This document shows, piece by piece, positions 8,145-15,438 of a stretch of 20,175 nucleotides of DNA (its first letter is position 1; each line of letters begins with the position of its first letter). This DNA comes from an uncultured Prevotella sp. Lineage in GTDB: Bacteria; Bacteroidota; Bacteroidia; Bacteroidales; Bacteroidaceae. The stretch spans positions 1 through 20,175 of the forward strand of contig USRA01000037.1 of the NCBI GenBank assembly GCA_900557035.1, in the 5' to 3' direction. The notes beneath the pieces were generated by a model. It was not told the DNA's origin, searched no databases, and saw nothing but the letters and a program-made list of their open reading frames with translations. A program made the position numbers and the translations under genes.

Positions 8145-8678
8145 ATGAAAAGAGTACGTTGCCCTAAATGCGATAATTTCATCACGTTCGACGAAACCAA
8201 ATACGAGGCAGGTCAGAGCCTGGTCTTCGTATGCCCTAATTGCAATAAGCAGTTTGGCATCCGTATGGGCGTATCCAAGCTCCGCGAAACCCGCAAGGAA
8301 GAGAAGCTTGATGAAAACGCCAATGAGAATGGCGTAGGCTCCATCGTAGTCATCGAAAACGTATTCGCCTACAAGCAGGTCATCCCTTTGCAGATGGGCG
8401 ACAACGTCATCGGAAGATATATGAAGAACAGCGGCATCAACTGTCCTATCGAGACCGTAGATCCAAGTGTAGATATGAACCACTGCGTAATCAATGTAAG
8501 CCGCGACAAGAAAGGAAGATTGAAATATGTGCTCCGCGATGGCCCTAGCTACACCGGCACCTTCGTAGATAACGAAATCCTGGGCGACCGTGAGCGCCGT
8601 GTCATCGAAGACGGCACCCTCTTCACTATCGGAGCCACCAGCATCATCCTCCGCACAGCAGACAGCGAGGAGGAATAA
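8145..8678 (+). CDS. Zinc-ribbon plus FHA-domain protein
   Basis: 177-residue cytoplasmic protein. The N-terminus has a zinc-ribbon with Cys6/Cys9 and Cys30/Cys33 (RCPKCDNF and CPNCNKQFG). Residues 41-66 are a charged linker. Residues about 67-172 are a forkhead-associated domain, with GR at 90-91, Ser108, His113 and Asn143 at the positions normally reading the phosphothreonine peptide. The C-terminus ends in acidic SEEE. FHA domains dock phosphothreonine partners, so the protein is likely an adaptor in Ser/Thr phosphorylation signalling; no kinase is nearby. It lies 47 bases after the SPOR gene with no intervening promoter or terminator, and a terminator follows, so the two form one unit. 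Confidence 0.85.
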   Translation: MKRVRCPKCDNFITFDETKYEAGQSLVFVCPNCNKQFGIRMGVSKLRETRKEEKLDENANENGVGSIVVIENVFAYKQVIPLQMGDNVIGRYMKNSGINCPIETVDPSVDMNHCVINVSRDKKGRLKYVLRDGPSYTGTFVDNEILGDRERRVIEDGTLFTIGATSIILRTADSEEE

Positions 8679-8706
8679 AGGGAAAATAACAAGTTGAAAT
8701 AAAACC

Positions 8707-8746
8707 AAGGGTTAGAGTAGGAAAAATCTTACTCTAACCCTTTTTT
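8707..8746 (+). terminator. Rho-independent terminator after the FHA gene
   Basis: A perfect 13-bp stem (8707-8719 with 8730-8742, AAGGGTTAGAGTA) with a 10-base loop runs into six T at 8741-8746. Confidence 0.92.
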
Positions 8747-8780
8747 ACTGATAAACACGTATAAATATACCAATTTTTCT

Positions 8781-8799
8781 TACTTTCTGCAAGAAAGTA
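8781..8799. promoter_or_regulatory. Operator-like palindrome upstream of the his promoter
   Basis: TACTTTCT (8781-8788) and AGAAAGTA (8792-8799) form a perfect 8-bp inverted repeat with a 3-base spacer. Its centre is about 65-70 bp before the -7 box at 8854. This suits a dimeric regulator but none is identified. Confidence 0.4.
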
Positions 8800-8853
8800 T
8801 AGCAATATAGTAATCTTTTTGCTAATATTTTCGTTAGATTAAAAGAAAATGTG

Positions 8854-8861
8854 TACCTTTG
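8854..8861 (+). promoter_or_regulatory. Putative -7 box of the hisH-hisA-hisF-hisIE operon
   Basis: TACCTTTG matches the phylum's -7 box. A good -33 TTTG at the expected distance is absent, which would fit an activator-dependent or weak promoter. The leader to the hisH ATG is about 70 bases and includes a hairpin-forming stretch at 8877-8906. Confidence 0.65.
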
Positions 8862-8876
8862 CAACAGAAATTAGTA

Positions 8877-8906
8877 ATACGTGGGACCAACACTCCCGAT
8901 GCGTAT
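8877..8906 (+). other. Hairpin in the his leader RNA
   Basis: ATACG (8877-8881) pairs with CGTAT (8902-8906), and GGGA (8883-8886) pairs with TCCC (8894-8897) inside it. A poly-A stretch follows rather than T, so it is not a terminator. No run of histidine codons is seen, so a classical his attenuator peptide is not supported. Confidence 0.35.
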
Positions 8907-8933
8907 AAAAAAACAGAAGAATTACGTTAGGTT

Positions 8934-9521
8934 ATGGATGTAGCAATCGTAAAATACAATGCCGGAAATATCTATTCCGTAGTCAACGCCATGAAGCGTT
9001 TGGGCATTGAACCAGTACTCACTGATGATGCCGAAATGCTCCAGAAGGCAGACCGCGTGCTGTTTCCAGGTCAGGGGCAGGCAAGGGAAGCCATGGAATA
9101 TCTCAAGGCTCACCAGCTGGATCAGGTGATCAAGAATCTCAAGCAACCCGTATTGGGCATTTGCGTGGGACAGCAACTGTTGTGCCGACATTCGGAGGAA
9201 GGCGACGTAGATTGCATCGGCATCTTCGATGTGGATGTGAAGCGATTCCAACCTCAGAAGCACGAAGACAAGGTACCAGCCATGGGATGGAACGAGATAT
9301 ACAATCTGAAAACGGAACTTTACAAGGGATTATCCCATCCCTACTCCTATTTCGTGCACAGCTACTATGTACCACTCTGCGAGGAGACCATCGCCAAGGC
9401 TGATTACATTCTGCCTTACAGCGCATCGCTCCACAAAGACAACTTCTATACCTGCCAGTTCCATCCGGAAAAGAGCGGCAAGGTGGGAGAACAGATTTTA
9501 AAGAACTTCCTTGAAATATAG
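8934..9521 (+). CDS. hisH: Imidazole glycerol phosphate synthase, glutaminase subunit
   Basis: 195-residue class-I glutamine amidotransferase. It hydrolyses glutamine and passes ammonia to HisF, which closes the imidazole ring (forming IGP and AICAR). Visible are the oxyanion loop PGQGQAREAM (45-54), the nucleophile elbow GICVGQQLL with Cys77, and the catalytic His177/Glu179 in CQFHPEKSG. The elbow is usually GICLGMQ; the V and Q differences are near but not on the catalytic residue. The ATG at 8934 places MDVAIVKYNAGN at the N-terminus as expected. It is the first gene of the his unit, 65 bases before hisA. Confidence 0.95.
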   Translation: MDVAIVKYNAGNIYSVVNAMKRLGIEPVLTDDAEMLQKADRVLFPGQGQAREAMEYLKAHQLDQVIKNLKQPVLGICVGQQLLCRHSEEGDVDCIGIFDVDVKRFQPQKHEDKVPAMGWNEIYNLKTELYKGLSHPYSYFVHSYYVPLCEETIAKADYILPYSASLHKDNFYTCQFHPEKSGKVGEQILKNFLEI

Positions 9522-9586
9522 CAGGGACATTCTGTCAGGCAGATTTCCCGATGATATAGAATAGGATTAAACGCAATAAAAGAAAT

Positions 9587-10303
9587 ATGATAGAATTAAT
9601 TCCTGCCATCGACTTGATAAATGGCCAGTGCGTTCGCCTGACAAAAGGCGATTACGACCAGAAGAAGGTCTATAACGACAATCCGGCAGAAGTGGCTAAA
9701 GACTTCGAGAAGCTGGGATTCAAGCGACTCCACGTAGTGGATCTGGACGGCGCCAAGTCGAAACACATCGTAAATGATGCTGTACTGAAGGCGATTACCA
9801 CCGAAACGAATCTGACAGTAGATTTCGGAGGCGGTATCAAGACCGAGAAAGACATCGAGAAGGCATTTGCTGCAGGAGCCAGTATGGTAACCATAGGCAG
9901 CATCGCCGTTACCAATCCTGATCTCTTCATGGAGTGGATAGATAAATATGGTGCCGACAAACTCATCCTCGGAGCCGATGTAAGAAACGGCAAGATTTCT
10001 ATCAATGGATGGAAAGAGGATTCATCAGAAGACCTCCTCCCCTTCCTCAAGAAATACATCGACAAGGGTGTACGCTATGTACTCTGCACGGAAATCAGCA
10101 AGGATGGCACCCTGCAGGGTCCTGCCATCGAGCTATATCAAGAGATCATGGCAGCCTATCCTCAACTTCGCCTCATCGCCTCGGGCGGAGTGAGCTGCAA
10201 TGAAGACATCGAGGCTCTGGAAGCTGCCGCCATCCCAGCCGTTGTCTTCGGCAAGGCATTCTACGAGGGTAAGATAGATGTTGAAAAGTTAGGAGTTAAG
10301 TAA
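9587..10303 (+). CDS. hisA: Phosphoribosylformimino-5-aminoimidazole carboxamide ribotide isomerase
   Basis: 238-residue (beta/alpha)8-barrel that isomerises ProFAR to PRFAR, the substrate of HisF/HisH. The catalytic aspartates of the family are present: Asp9 in [15 protein letters not shown] and Asp131 in [12 protein letters not shown]. Phosphate-binding glycine motifs VDFGGGIKT (78-86) and ASGGVSC near the C-terminus are intact. The length is typical. It stops 19 bases before the annotated hisF ATG, and that gap is filled by a heptamer-repeat element. Confidence 0.96.
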   Translation: MIELIPAIDLINGQCVRLTKGDYDQKKVYNDNPAEVAKDFEKLGFKRLHVVDLDGAKSKHIVNDAVLKAITTETNLTVDFGGGIKTEKDIEKAFAAGASMVTIGSIAVTNPDLFMEWIDKYGADKLILGADVRNGKISINGWKEDSSEDLLPFLKKYIDKGVRYVLCTEISKDGTLQGPAIELYQEIMAAYPQLRLIASGGVSCNEDIEALEAAAIPAVVFGKAFYEGKIDVEKLGVK

Positions 10304-10342
10304 TCATAAAGTTCAAAGTCCAATGGTCAAAGTTCAAAGTAA
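10302..10342 (+). repeat. Heptamer-based intergenic repeat, copy B (hisA/hisF junction)
   Basis: Same 41-base length and same ends (AATCATAAAGTTCAA to GTTCAAAGTAA) as copy A at 4139-4179. Heptamers of type GTTCAAW start at 10311, 10318, 10325 and 10332. It overlaps the hisA stop codon and contains the ATG that gives the longest hisF frame. Confidence 0.75.
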
Positions 10343-11102
10343 CAAAGGTTTGGCAAAGCGAATCGTCCCTTGCCTCGACGTGAAAAACGGAGAGACCGTA
10401 AAGGGAACGAACTTCGTGAACCTGAGAAGCGCAGGCGACCCTGTAGAACTGGGCAAGGCCTATAGCGATGCAGGTGCCGATGAACTCGTTTTCCTCGACA
10501 TCACCGCCAGCTTCGAAGAGCGCAAGACCTTTACAGATATGGTGACTCGCGTAGCTGCCGAAATCAATATCCCATTTACCGTGGGTGGCGGCATCAACGA
10601 GCTGAAGGATGTAGATTGGCTCCTCAATGCAGGTGCCGACAAAGTTAGTATCAACAGTGCTGCCATCCGACATCCGGAACTCATCAACGAGATAGCCAAC
10701 CATTACGGCTCACAGGTCTGCGTCTGCGCCATCGATGCCCGTCTCGATCCTGACGGCTGGCATTGCTACGTGAAGGGCGGAAGAGAGCGTGTAGAACTCG
10801 GTCTGTTTGATTGGGCAAGAGAAGTTGCCGACCGTGGTGCCGGCGAGATACTCTTCACCAGTATGGACCACGATGGTGTGAAGCAGGGCTTTGCCAATGA
10901 AGCCCTCGCCCGCCTTGCAGAAGAAGTAAGCATTCCTATCATTGCATCGGGTGGAGCAGGCAAAATGGAGCATTTCCGCGATGCCTTCACCCAGGGAAAG
11001 GCAGATGCAGCACTGGCTGCCAGTGTCTTCCACTTCGGTGAAATCGCCATACCTGACCTGAAAAATTACCTCCGGAAAGAAGGCATCAACGTCAGGTTGT
11101 AA
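10323..11102 (+). CDS. hisF: Imidazole glycerol phosphate synthase, cyclase subunit
   Basis: Up to 259 residues, a (beta/alpha)8-barrel that joins PRFAR with ammonia from HisH. Catalytic aspartates are Asp19 ([10 protein letters not shown]) and Asp139 (CAIDARLD). Phosphate loops TVGGGIN and ASGGAGK are present. Compared with the usual MLAKRI start, this frame has eight extra N-terminal residues (MVKVQSNK) encoded by the repeat at 10302-10342. The repeat may have supplied the start codon, or translation may begin at the TTG at 10350 to give the normal N-terminus. No good Shine-Dalgarno site decides between them. It is likely co-transcribed with hisA. Confidence 0.95.
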   Translation: MVKVQSNKGLAKRIVPCLDVKNGETVKGTNFVNLRSAGDPVELGKAYSDAGADELVFLDITASFEERKTFTDMVTRVAAEINIPFTVGGGINELKDVDWLLNAGADKVSINSAAIRHPELINEIANHYGSQVCVCAIDARLDPDGWHCYVKGGRERVELGLFDWAREVADRGAGEILFTSMDHDGVKQGFANEALARLAEEVSIPIIASGGAGKMEHFRDAFTQGKADAALAASVFHFGEIAIPDLKNYLRKEGINVRL

Positions 11103-11117
11103 ACAGTTGTAAAACGG

Positions 11118-11198
11118 AGCCTTAAGGCTAGATATTTTTTTCCTTAAGGGAAAATAATTATTTCCTTAAGGGAAAATATATTTTTCCTTAAGAGTGAA
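11118..11198. repeat. Four palindromes in exact 22-bp tandem spacing before hisIE
   Basis: CTTAAG cores lie at 11121, 11143, 11165 and 11187, each exactly 22 bp apart. The middle two sit in TTTCCTTAAGGGAAAATA, the first in the perfect palindrome AGCCTTAAGGCT, and the last is degenerate on its right side. The array fills the hisF-hisIE gap. It could be a stack of binding sites on one DNA face, or a string of RNA hairpins. Confidence 0.8.
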
Positions 11199-11262
11199 TA
11201 ATTCCCCTATGATAGGGCAGATTGGCAATGGAGTAAGCAAAACAATTAATTGTAAAGATAAA

Positions 11263-11910
11263 ATGGAAATAGATTTTGAAAAAATGGGTGGACTTGTTCC
11301 TGCCATCATCCAGGATGCTGTAACCAAGAACGTCCTGATGCTGGGATTCATGAACAAGGAAGCATACGATAAAACCATCGAAACCAAGAAGGTTACCTTC
11401 TGGAGCCGTTCTCGCAACTGTCTTTGGACCAAGGGCGAGACCTCAGGAAACTTCCTCAATCTGGTAAGCATTCAGATAGACTGCGACAACGATACCTTCC
11501 TGGTAAAGGTTCATCCAGATGGTCCAACCTGCCACAAAGGCACCGATACCTGCTGGGCTGAGGAGAATACGCTGAACCCTATCCTCTTCCTCTCAGAGTT
11601 GCAGGACTTCATCGACAAGCGCCACGAGGAGATGCCTGAGGGCAGCTACACCACCAGTCTCTTCAAGAAGGGCGTGAACAAGATGGCGCAAAAGGTTGGA
11701 GAAGAAGCTATTGAGACGGTTATTGAAGCTACCAACGGCACCGATGACAAGTTCATCTACGAAAGTTCCGACCTGCTCTACCACCTCATCGTACTGCTCA
11801 CCAGCAAAGGCTTGCGAATCGAGGATGTAGTAAAGGAGCTCCAGATGCGACACGACCCGGAATGGGACAAGAAGCGCCGAGTAGCAAAGAGCAAGGGCGA
11901 AATGCAATAA
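11263..11910 (+). CDS. hisIE: Bifunctional phosphoribosyl-AMP cyclohydrolase / phosphoribosyl-ATP pyrophosphatase
   Basis: 215-residue fusion that carries out steps two and three of histidine synthesis (PR-ATP to PR-AMP to ProFAR). The N-terminal HisI part has FWSRSRNCLWTKGETSGN (46-63) and the metal/zinc motif DCDNDTFLVKV plus GPTCHKGTDTCW (87-98). The C-terminal HisE part has SYTTSLFKKGVNKMAQKVGE (128-147), EEAIETVIEA and ESSDLLYHLIVLL. I chose the ATG at 11263 (MEIDFEKMGG) because it starts at the usual HisI boundary. An in-frame GTG at 11194 would add 23 residues with no family match, encoded by the end of the repeat array. Confidence 0.95.
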   Translation: MEIDFEKMGGLVPAIIQDAVTKNVLMLGFMNKEAYDKTIETKKVTFWSRSRNCLWTKGETSGNFLNLVSIQIDCDNDTFLVKVHPDGPTCHKGTDTCWAEENTLNPILFLSELQDFIDKRHEEMPEGSYTTSLFKKGVNKMAQKVGEEAIETVIEATNGTDDKFIYESSDLLYHLIVLLTSKGLRIEDVVKELQMRHDPEWDKKRRVAKSKGEMQ

Positions 11911-11964
11911 CAGCACGTCCTGAAAGAACATTAGAGAACAATTAATAAAGGAGAAAAAATTAGG

Positions 11965-12681
11965 ATGTTAATAGATTATCAGAACGTCAGTATATACCAA
12001 GCCGACAAGTGCGTGCTCAAGGGCATCAACTTCCATGTGGATGAAGGAGAGTTCGCTTATCTCATCGGAAAAGTGGGCTCGGGAAAGAGTTCACTCCTGA
12101 AGACCCTCTACTGCGAGCTCGACCTCGTGGAGGGTGAAACCGACAAGGCAGAAATCCTCGGCAGAGACCTCAAGACCATCCGACGCAAGGACATTCCAGC
12201 CCTGCGCAAGGAACTGGGTATCATCTTCCAGGACTTCCAGTTGCTCCACGACCGCAGCGTGCGCAAGAACTTCGAATTCGTGCTCAAGGCTACCAAATGG
12301 AAAAACAAGAAGGACAGAGACAAGCGCATTGAGGAAGTACTCAACGAGGTAGGCATGATTGAGAAAATCGACAAGATGCCTCACGAGCTCTCCGGTGGAG
12401 AACAGCAGCGTGTGGCCATCGCCCGTGCCCTGCTCAACAATCCGAAGATCATCATCGCCGATGAGCCAACGGGAAATCTCGACCCGGAGACCGCCAGCAA
12501 CATCGTGGGACTGCTCAAGGATATCACCAAGCAGGGTACAGCTGTAGTGATGACAACCCATAACATCCCGATGCTCGACAAGTTCCCTGGCATCGTATAT
12601 CGCTGCAAGGATGGTTTACTCCACGACGTGACCAACGAGTACAACCACATCGACCTGACAGAAGATGGCGAGGAGAATTAA
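11965..12681 (+). CDS. ftsE: Cell-division ABC transporter ATP-binding protein FtsE
   Basis: 238-residue ABC ATPase. Walker A is GKVGSGKSS (35-43), the Q-loop Gln is 89, the signature is [15 protein letters not shown] (142-156), Walker B is [12 protein letters not shown] (162-173), and the switch His lies in TTHNIP. With FtsX it forms the complex that activates septal wall hydrolases. The [19 protein letters not shown] region and overall size fit FtsE better than LolD or MacB. FtsX is not adjacent, so the partner must be elsewhere. A Shine-Dalgarno-like AAGGAG lies about 12 bases before the ATG. It is 54 bases after hisIE and 44 before lysC. Confidence 0.86.
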   Translation: MLIDYQNVSIYQADKCVLKGINFHVDEGEFAYLIGKVGSGKSSLLKTLYCELDLVEGETDKAEILGRDLKTIRRKDIPALRKELGIIFQDFQLLHDRSVRKNFEFVLKATKWKNKKDRDKRIEEVLNEVGMIEKIDKMPHELSGGEQQRVAIARALLNNPKIIIADEPTGNLDPETASNIVGLLKDITKQGTAVVMTTHNIPMLDKFPGIVYRCKDGLLHDVTNEYNHIDLTEDGEEN

Positions 12682-12725
12682 ATAATAGAACAATAAAAAT
12701 TAAACATTAATATAATATTACGACT

Positions 12726-14045
12726 ATGAAGGTAATGAAATTCGGAGGTACTTCTGTAGGCTCACCAGAGCGCATGAAGGGAGTAGCCTCTTTGGTTACA
12801 GAATCAGGTGAACCAACTTTCATCGTATTGTCTGCGATGAGCGGTACAACAAACTCTCTCGTTGAGATCTCTGACTATCTCTACAAGAAGAACCCAGAGG
12901 GCGCCAACGAGGTAATCAACAATTTGGAGAAGAAATACATGCAGCACGTGGAGGATCTCTACTCTACTGATGAGATGAAGAAGACTACACGCGAGTTCCT
13001 GCAGGGCGAGTTCAACTATCTCCGTTCATTTACCAAGGATCTCTTTACTTCTTTCGAGGAAAAGAGCATCGTGGCTCAGGGCGAGATTATGAGCACCAAC
13101 ATGGTTGTAAACTACTTGAAGGAACAGGGCGTAAAGGCTGTATTGCTCAGCGCATTAGACTTTATGCGCACCGACAAGAACGCAGAGCCAGACCCACAGT
13201 ACATCAAGGAGAAGCTCGCAGCCATCATGGAGGAGAACCAGGGCTATCAGATCTACATCACCCAGGGCTTCATCTGCCGCAACGCTTACGGCGAGGTAGA
13301 TAACCTGCAGCGTGGTGGTAGTGACTACACCGCATCACTCATCGGTGCAGCTCTCCCAGCAGACGAGATTCAGATCTGGACAGATATCGACGGTATGCAC
13401 AATAACGACCCTCGTGTGGTAGAGCACACAGAGGCTGTTCGCCAGTTGAACTTCGAGGAGGCTGCTGAGTTGGCTTACTTCGGTGCCAAGATTCTCCACC
13501 CTACCTGCGTTCAGCCAGCCAAGTATGCCGGCATCCCAGTTCGTCTGAAAAACACCATGGATCCTAAGGCAGATGGTACCATCATCGACAACGTCATCGT
13601 ACGCGGCAAGATCAAGGCTGTAGCTGCCAAAGACAACATCACAGCCATCAAGATCAAGAGTAGCCGCATGTTGCTCGCTACAGGTTTCCTCCGCAAGGTA
13701 TTCGAAATCTTCGAGAGCTACCAGACTCCTATCGACATGATTGCTACCTCAGAGGTAGGTGTGAGCATGAGTATCGATAACGATGCTCACCTCAACGACA
13801 TCGTCAACGAGTTGAAGAAGTATGGTACTGTAACCGTAGATTCAGACATGTGCATCATCTGCGTAGTAGGTGATCTGGACTGGAGCAACGTAGGCTTCGA
13901 GACCATCGCTACCGATGCAATGAAGAACATCCCAGTACGTATGATTTCTTACGGTGGCAGCAACTACAACATCTCATTCCTCATCAGAGAGAGAGACAAG
14001 AAGCAGGCTCTGCAGAACTTGAGCAACGTATTGTTCGAGAAGTAA
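12726..14045 (+). CDS. lysC: Aspartate kinase
   Basis: 439-residue enzyme that phosphorylates L-aspartate, the first step toward lysine, threonine, methionine and DAP. The N-terminal motif KFGGTSVGS (5-13), the substrate loop GGSDYTASLIGAAL and IWTDIDGMHNNDPRVV are all present. The C-terminal third (about 300-439) contains two ACT-type regions (KIKSSRMLLATGFLRKVFEI and MCIICVVGDLDWSN), which normally bind the feedback amino acid. It has no homoserine dehydrogenase extension, so it is monofunctional. A GC-rich hairpin follows and then lysA, so the first and last steps of lysine synthesis are adjacent. Confidence 0.95.
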   Translation: MKVMKFGGTSVGSPERMKGVASLVTESGEPTFIVLSAMSGTTNSLVEISDYLYKKNPEGANEVINNLEKKYMQHVEDLYSTDEMKKTTREFLQGEFNYLRSFTKDLFTSFEEKSIVAQGEIMSTNMVVNYLKEQGVKAVLLSALDFMRTDKNAEPDPQYIKEKLAAIMEENQGYQIYITQGFICRNAYGEVDNLQRGGSDYTASLIGAALPADEIQIWTDIDGMHNNDPRVVEHTEAVRQLNFEEAAELAYFGAKILHPTCVQPAKYAGIPVRLKNTMDPKADGTIIDNVIVRGKIKAVAAKDNITAIKIKSSRMLLATGFLRKVFEIFESYQTPIDMIATSEVGVSMSIDNDAHLNDIVNELKKYGTVTVDSDMCIICVVGDLDWSNVGFETIATDAMKNIPVRMISYGGSNYNISFLIRERDKKQALQNLSNVLFEK

Positions 14046-14056
14046 TCACATATTCA

Positions 14057-14087
14057 ATATCTCCGCCCCATCGGGGGGCGGAGATAT
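14057..14087 (+). terminator. GC-rich hairpin between lysC and lysA
   Basis: A perfect 13-bp stem (14057-14069 with 14075-14087, ATATCTCCGCCCC) has a 5-base loop. There is no proper T run after it, so it may be a partial terminator, a processing barrier or an mRNA stabiliser rather than a full stop. Confidence 0.6.
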
Positions 14088-14134
14088 ATTCTAATTTGAC
14101 TATAAGTAAGATATTAACAATAAGCATAAGCGAA

Positions 14135-15292
14135 ATGAAAGGTACATTTCCAATAGATAAGTTTCAGGAGATACAGACTCCGTTCTACTACTATGACACC
14201 AACGTGTTGCGCCAAACCTTGAAGACCATCAACGCAGAGGCTGGCAAGCATGAGGGCTTCGAGGTGCACTATGCCGTGAAGGCAAATGCCAACCCTAAAG
14301 TGCTCAACATCATCTGCCAGGCTGGTTTGGGTGCCGACTGTGTGAGCGGAGGAGAAATTCAGGCAGCCATCAACGCAGGTTTCCCTGCTAATAAGATTGT
14401 GTATGCCGGTGTAGGCAAGAGTGATTGGGAAATCAACCTTGGTTTGGACAAGGGCATCTTCTGCTTCAATGTAGAAAGCATCCCGGAATTGGAAATCATC
14501 AACGAACTTGCCGAGAAGAAAAACAAGATAGCACAGGTCTGCTTCCGCATCAACCCAGACGTTGGTGCTCATACCCATGCCAACATTACAACAGGTTTGG
14601 CTGAAAACAAGTTTGGTATCGCTATGCGCGATATGGAGAGCGTGATTGAGGAGGCATTCAAAATGAAGAACATCAAGTTCCTGGGTCTGCACTTCCACAT
14701 TGGCAGTCAGATACTTGACATGGGTGACTTCGAGGCTCTCTGCAACCGCATCAACGAGCTGCAAGACCAGTTGGAGGCTCATCACATCGTAGTGAAGAAC
14801 ATCAATGTAGGCGGTGGCTTGGGTATCGATTACAACCATCCAAACCGTGTGCCTATCCCAGATTTCAAGGATTACTTCGATACATACGCCAAGAAGTTGA
14901 AGTTGCGCGATGGACAGAAGTTACACTTCGAGTTGGGCCGTGCCGTAGTGGGTCAGATGGGTTCGCTCATCACCAAGACTCTTTATATCAAGCAGGGCAC
15001 AGCCAAGCAGTTTGCCATCGTAGATGCAGGTATGACCGACCTGATCCGTCCTGCCCTCTATCAGGCATATCATAAGATAGAGAACATCTCTAGTGATGAA
15101 CCTGCAGAGACATACGACGTAGTAGGTCCGATCTGCGAGTCGAGCGATGTATTCGCCAAGGCTATAGATCTGAACAAGACCCATCGTGGCGACCTCATTG
15201 CCCTCCGTTCAGCCGGAGCCTACGGTGAGATCATGGCGAGCCAGTATAACTGCCGCCAGTTGCCAAAGGGATATATCACAGAAGATTTTTAA
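14135..15292 (+). CDS. lysA: Diaminopimelate decarboxylase
   Basis: 385-residue PLP enzyme of the alanine-racemase-like fold that decarboxylates meso-DAP to L-lysine. The PLP lysine is Lys49 in HYAVKANANP. Other motifs are GADCVSGGEIQAA, LHFHIGSQI, NVGGGLGIDY, LGRAVVG and, at the C-terminus, CESSDVF and SAGAYG (active-site Cys and phosphate-loop/Tyr region). I chose ATG 14135 (MKGTFPIDKF), because an upstream in-frame TTG at 14096 would only add 13 residues of no family match and lies too close to the hairpin. Confidence 0.94.
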   Translation: MKGTFPIDKFQEIQTPFYYYDTNVLRQTLKTINAEAGKHEGFEVHYAVKANANPKVLNIICQAGLGADCVSGGEIQAAINAGFPANKIVYAGVGKSDWEINLGLDKGIFCFNVESIPELEIINELAEKKNKIAQVCFRINPDVGAHTHANITTGLAENKFGIAMRDMESVIEEAFKMKNIKFLGLHFHIGSQILDMGDFEALCNRINELQDQLEAHHIVVKNINVGGGLGIDYNHPNRVPIPDFKDYFDTYAKKLKLRDGQKLHFELGRAVVGQMGSLITKTLYIKQGTAKQFAIVDAGMTDLIRPALYQAYHKIENISSDEPAETYDVVGPICESSDVFAKAIDLNKTHRGDLIALRSAGAYGEIMASQYNCRQLPKGYITEDF

Positions 15293-15295
15293 AGG

Positions 15296-15416
15296 AAAGC
15301 ACGCCCTGAAAGGGCAGAAGCACTTAGCCCAGGGCATCGCCCTGGGTTAATACAGTATTAGCAATGCGCCCTGAACCAACGGTCACCGGCCGAAGGGAAA
15401 GGTAAAGGGCAAAAGC
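15296..15416. repeat. REP-like composite palindromic element after lysA
   Basis: Three nested hairpins: GCCCT-gaa-AGGGC (15303-15315); a 12-bp stem built on CCCAGGGC-atc-GCCCTGGG (15324-15350); and TAATAC-a-GTATTA (15348-15360). The flanking blocks CGCCCTGAA (15302 and 15367) and AAAGGGCARAAGC (15309-15321 and 15404-15416) are repeated directly. The arrangement resembles dispersed extragenic palindromic elements. It fills the lysA-GT2 gap. Confidence 0.65.
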
Positions 15417-15438
15417 TTTAAAATACGAGAAAAAAGAA

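Noticed and set aside
8862..8933. T-box or histidine attenuator leader
   Set aside because: There is no T-box core (TGGNACC... with specifier stem) of adequate size, no His codon run and no terminator before hisH.
11118..11198. CRISPR-like array
   Set aside because: The 22-bp units are contiguous, with no spacers of unique sequence, and no cas gene is present.
11194..11262. GTG start adding 23 residues to HisIE
   Set aside because: The extra residues come from the repeat array and have no HisI similarity; ATG 11263 starts at the normal boundary.
12682..12725. Lysine riboswitch before lysC
   Set aside because: The gap is only 44 bases and AT-rich, far too short for the lysine aptamer.
14096..14134. 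TTG start adding 13 residues to LysA
   Set aside because: The addition has no family match and would begin nine bases after a strong hairpin; ATG 14135 fits better.
14114..14839. 241-residue minus-strand ORF opposite lysA
   Set aside because: It lies wholly within lysA, whose motifs are unambiguous, and shows no family signature.
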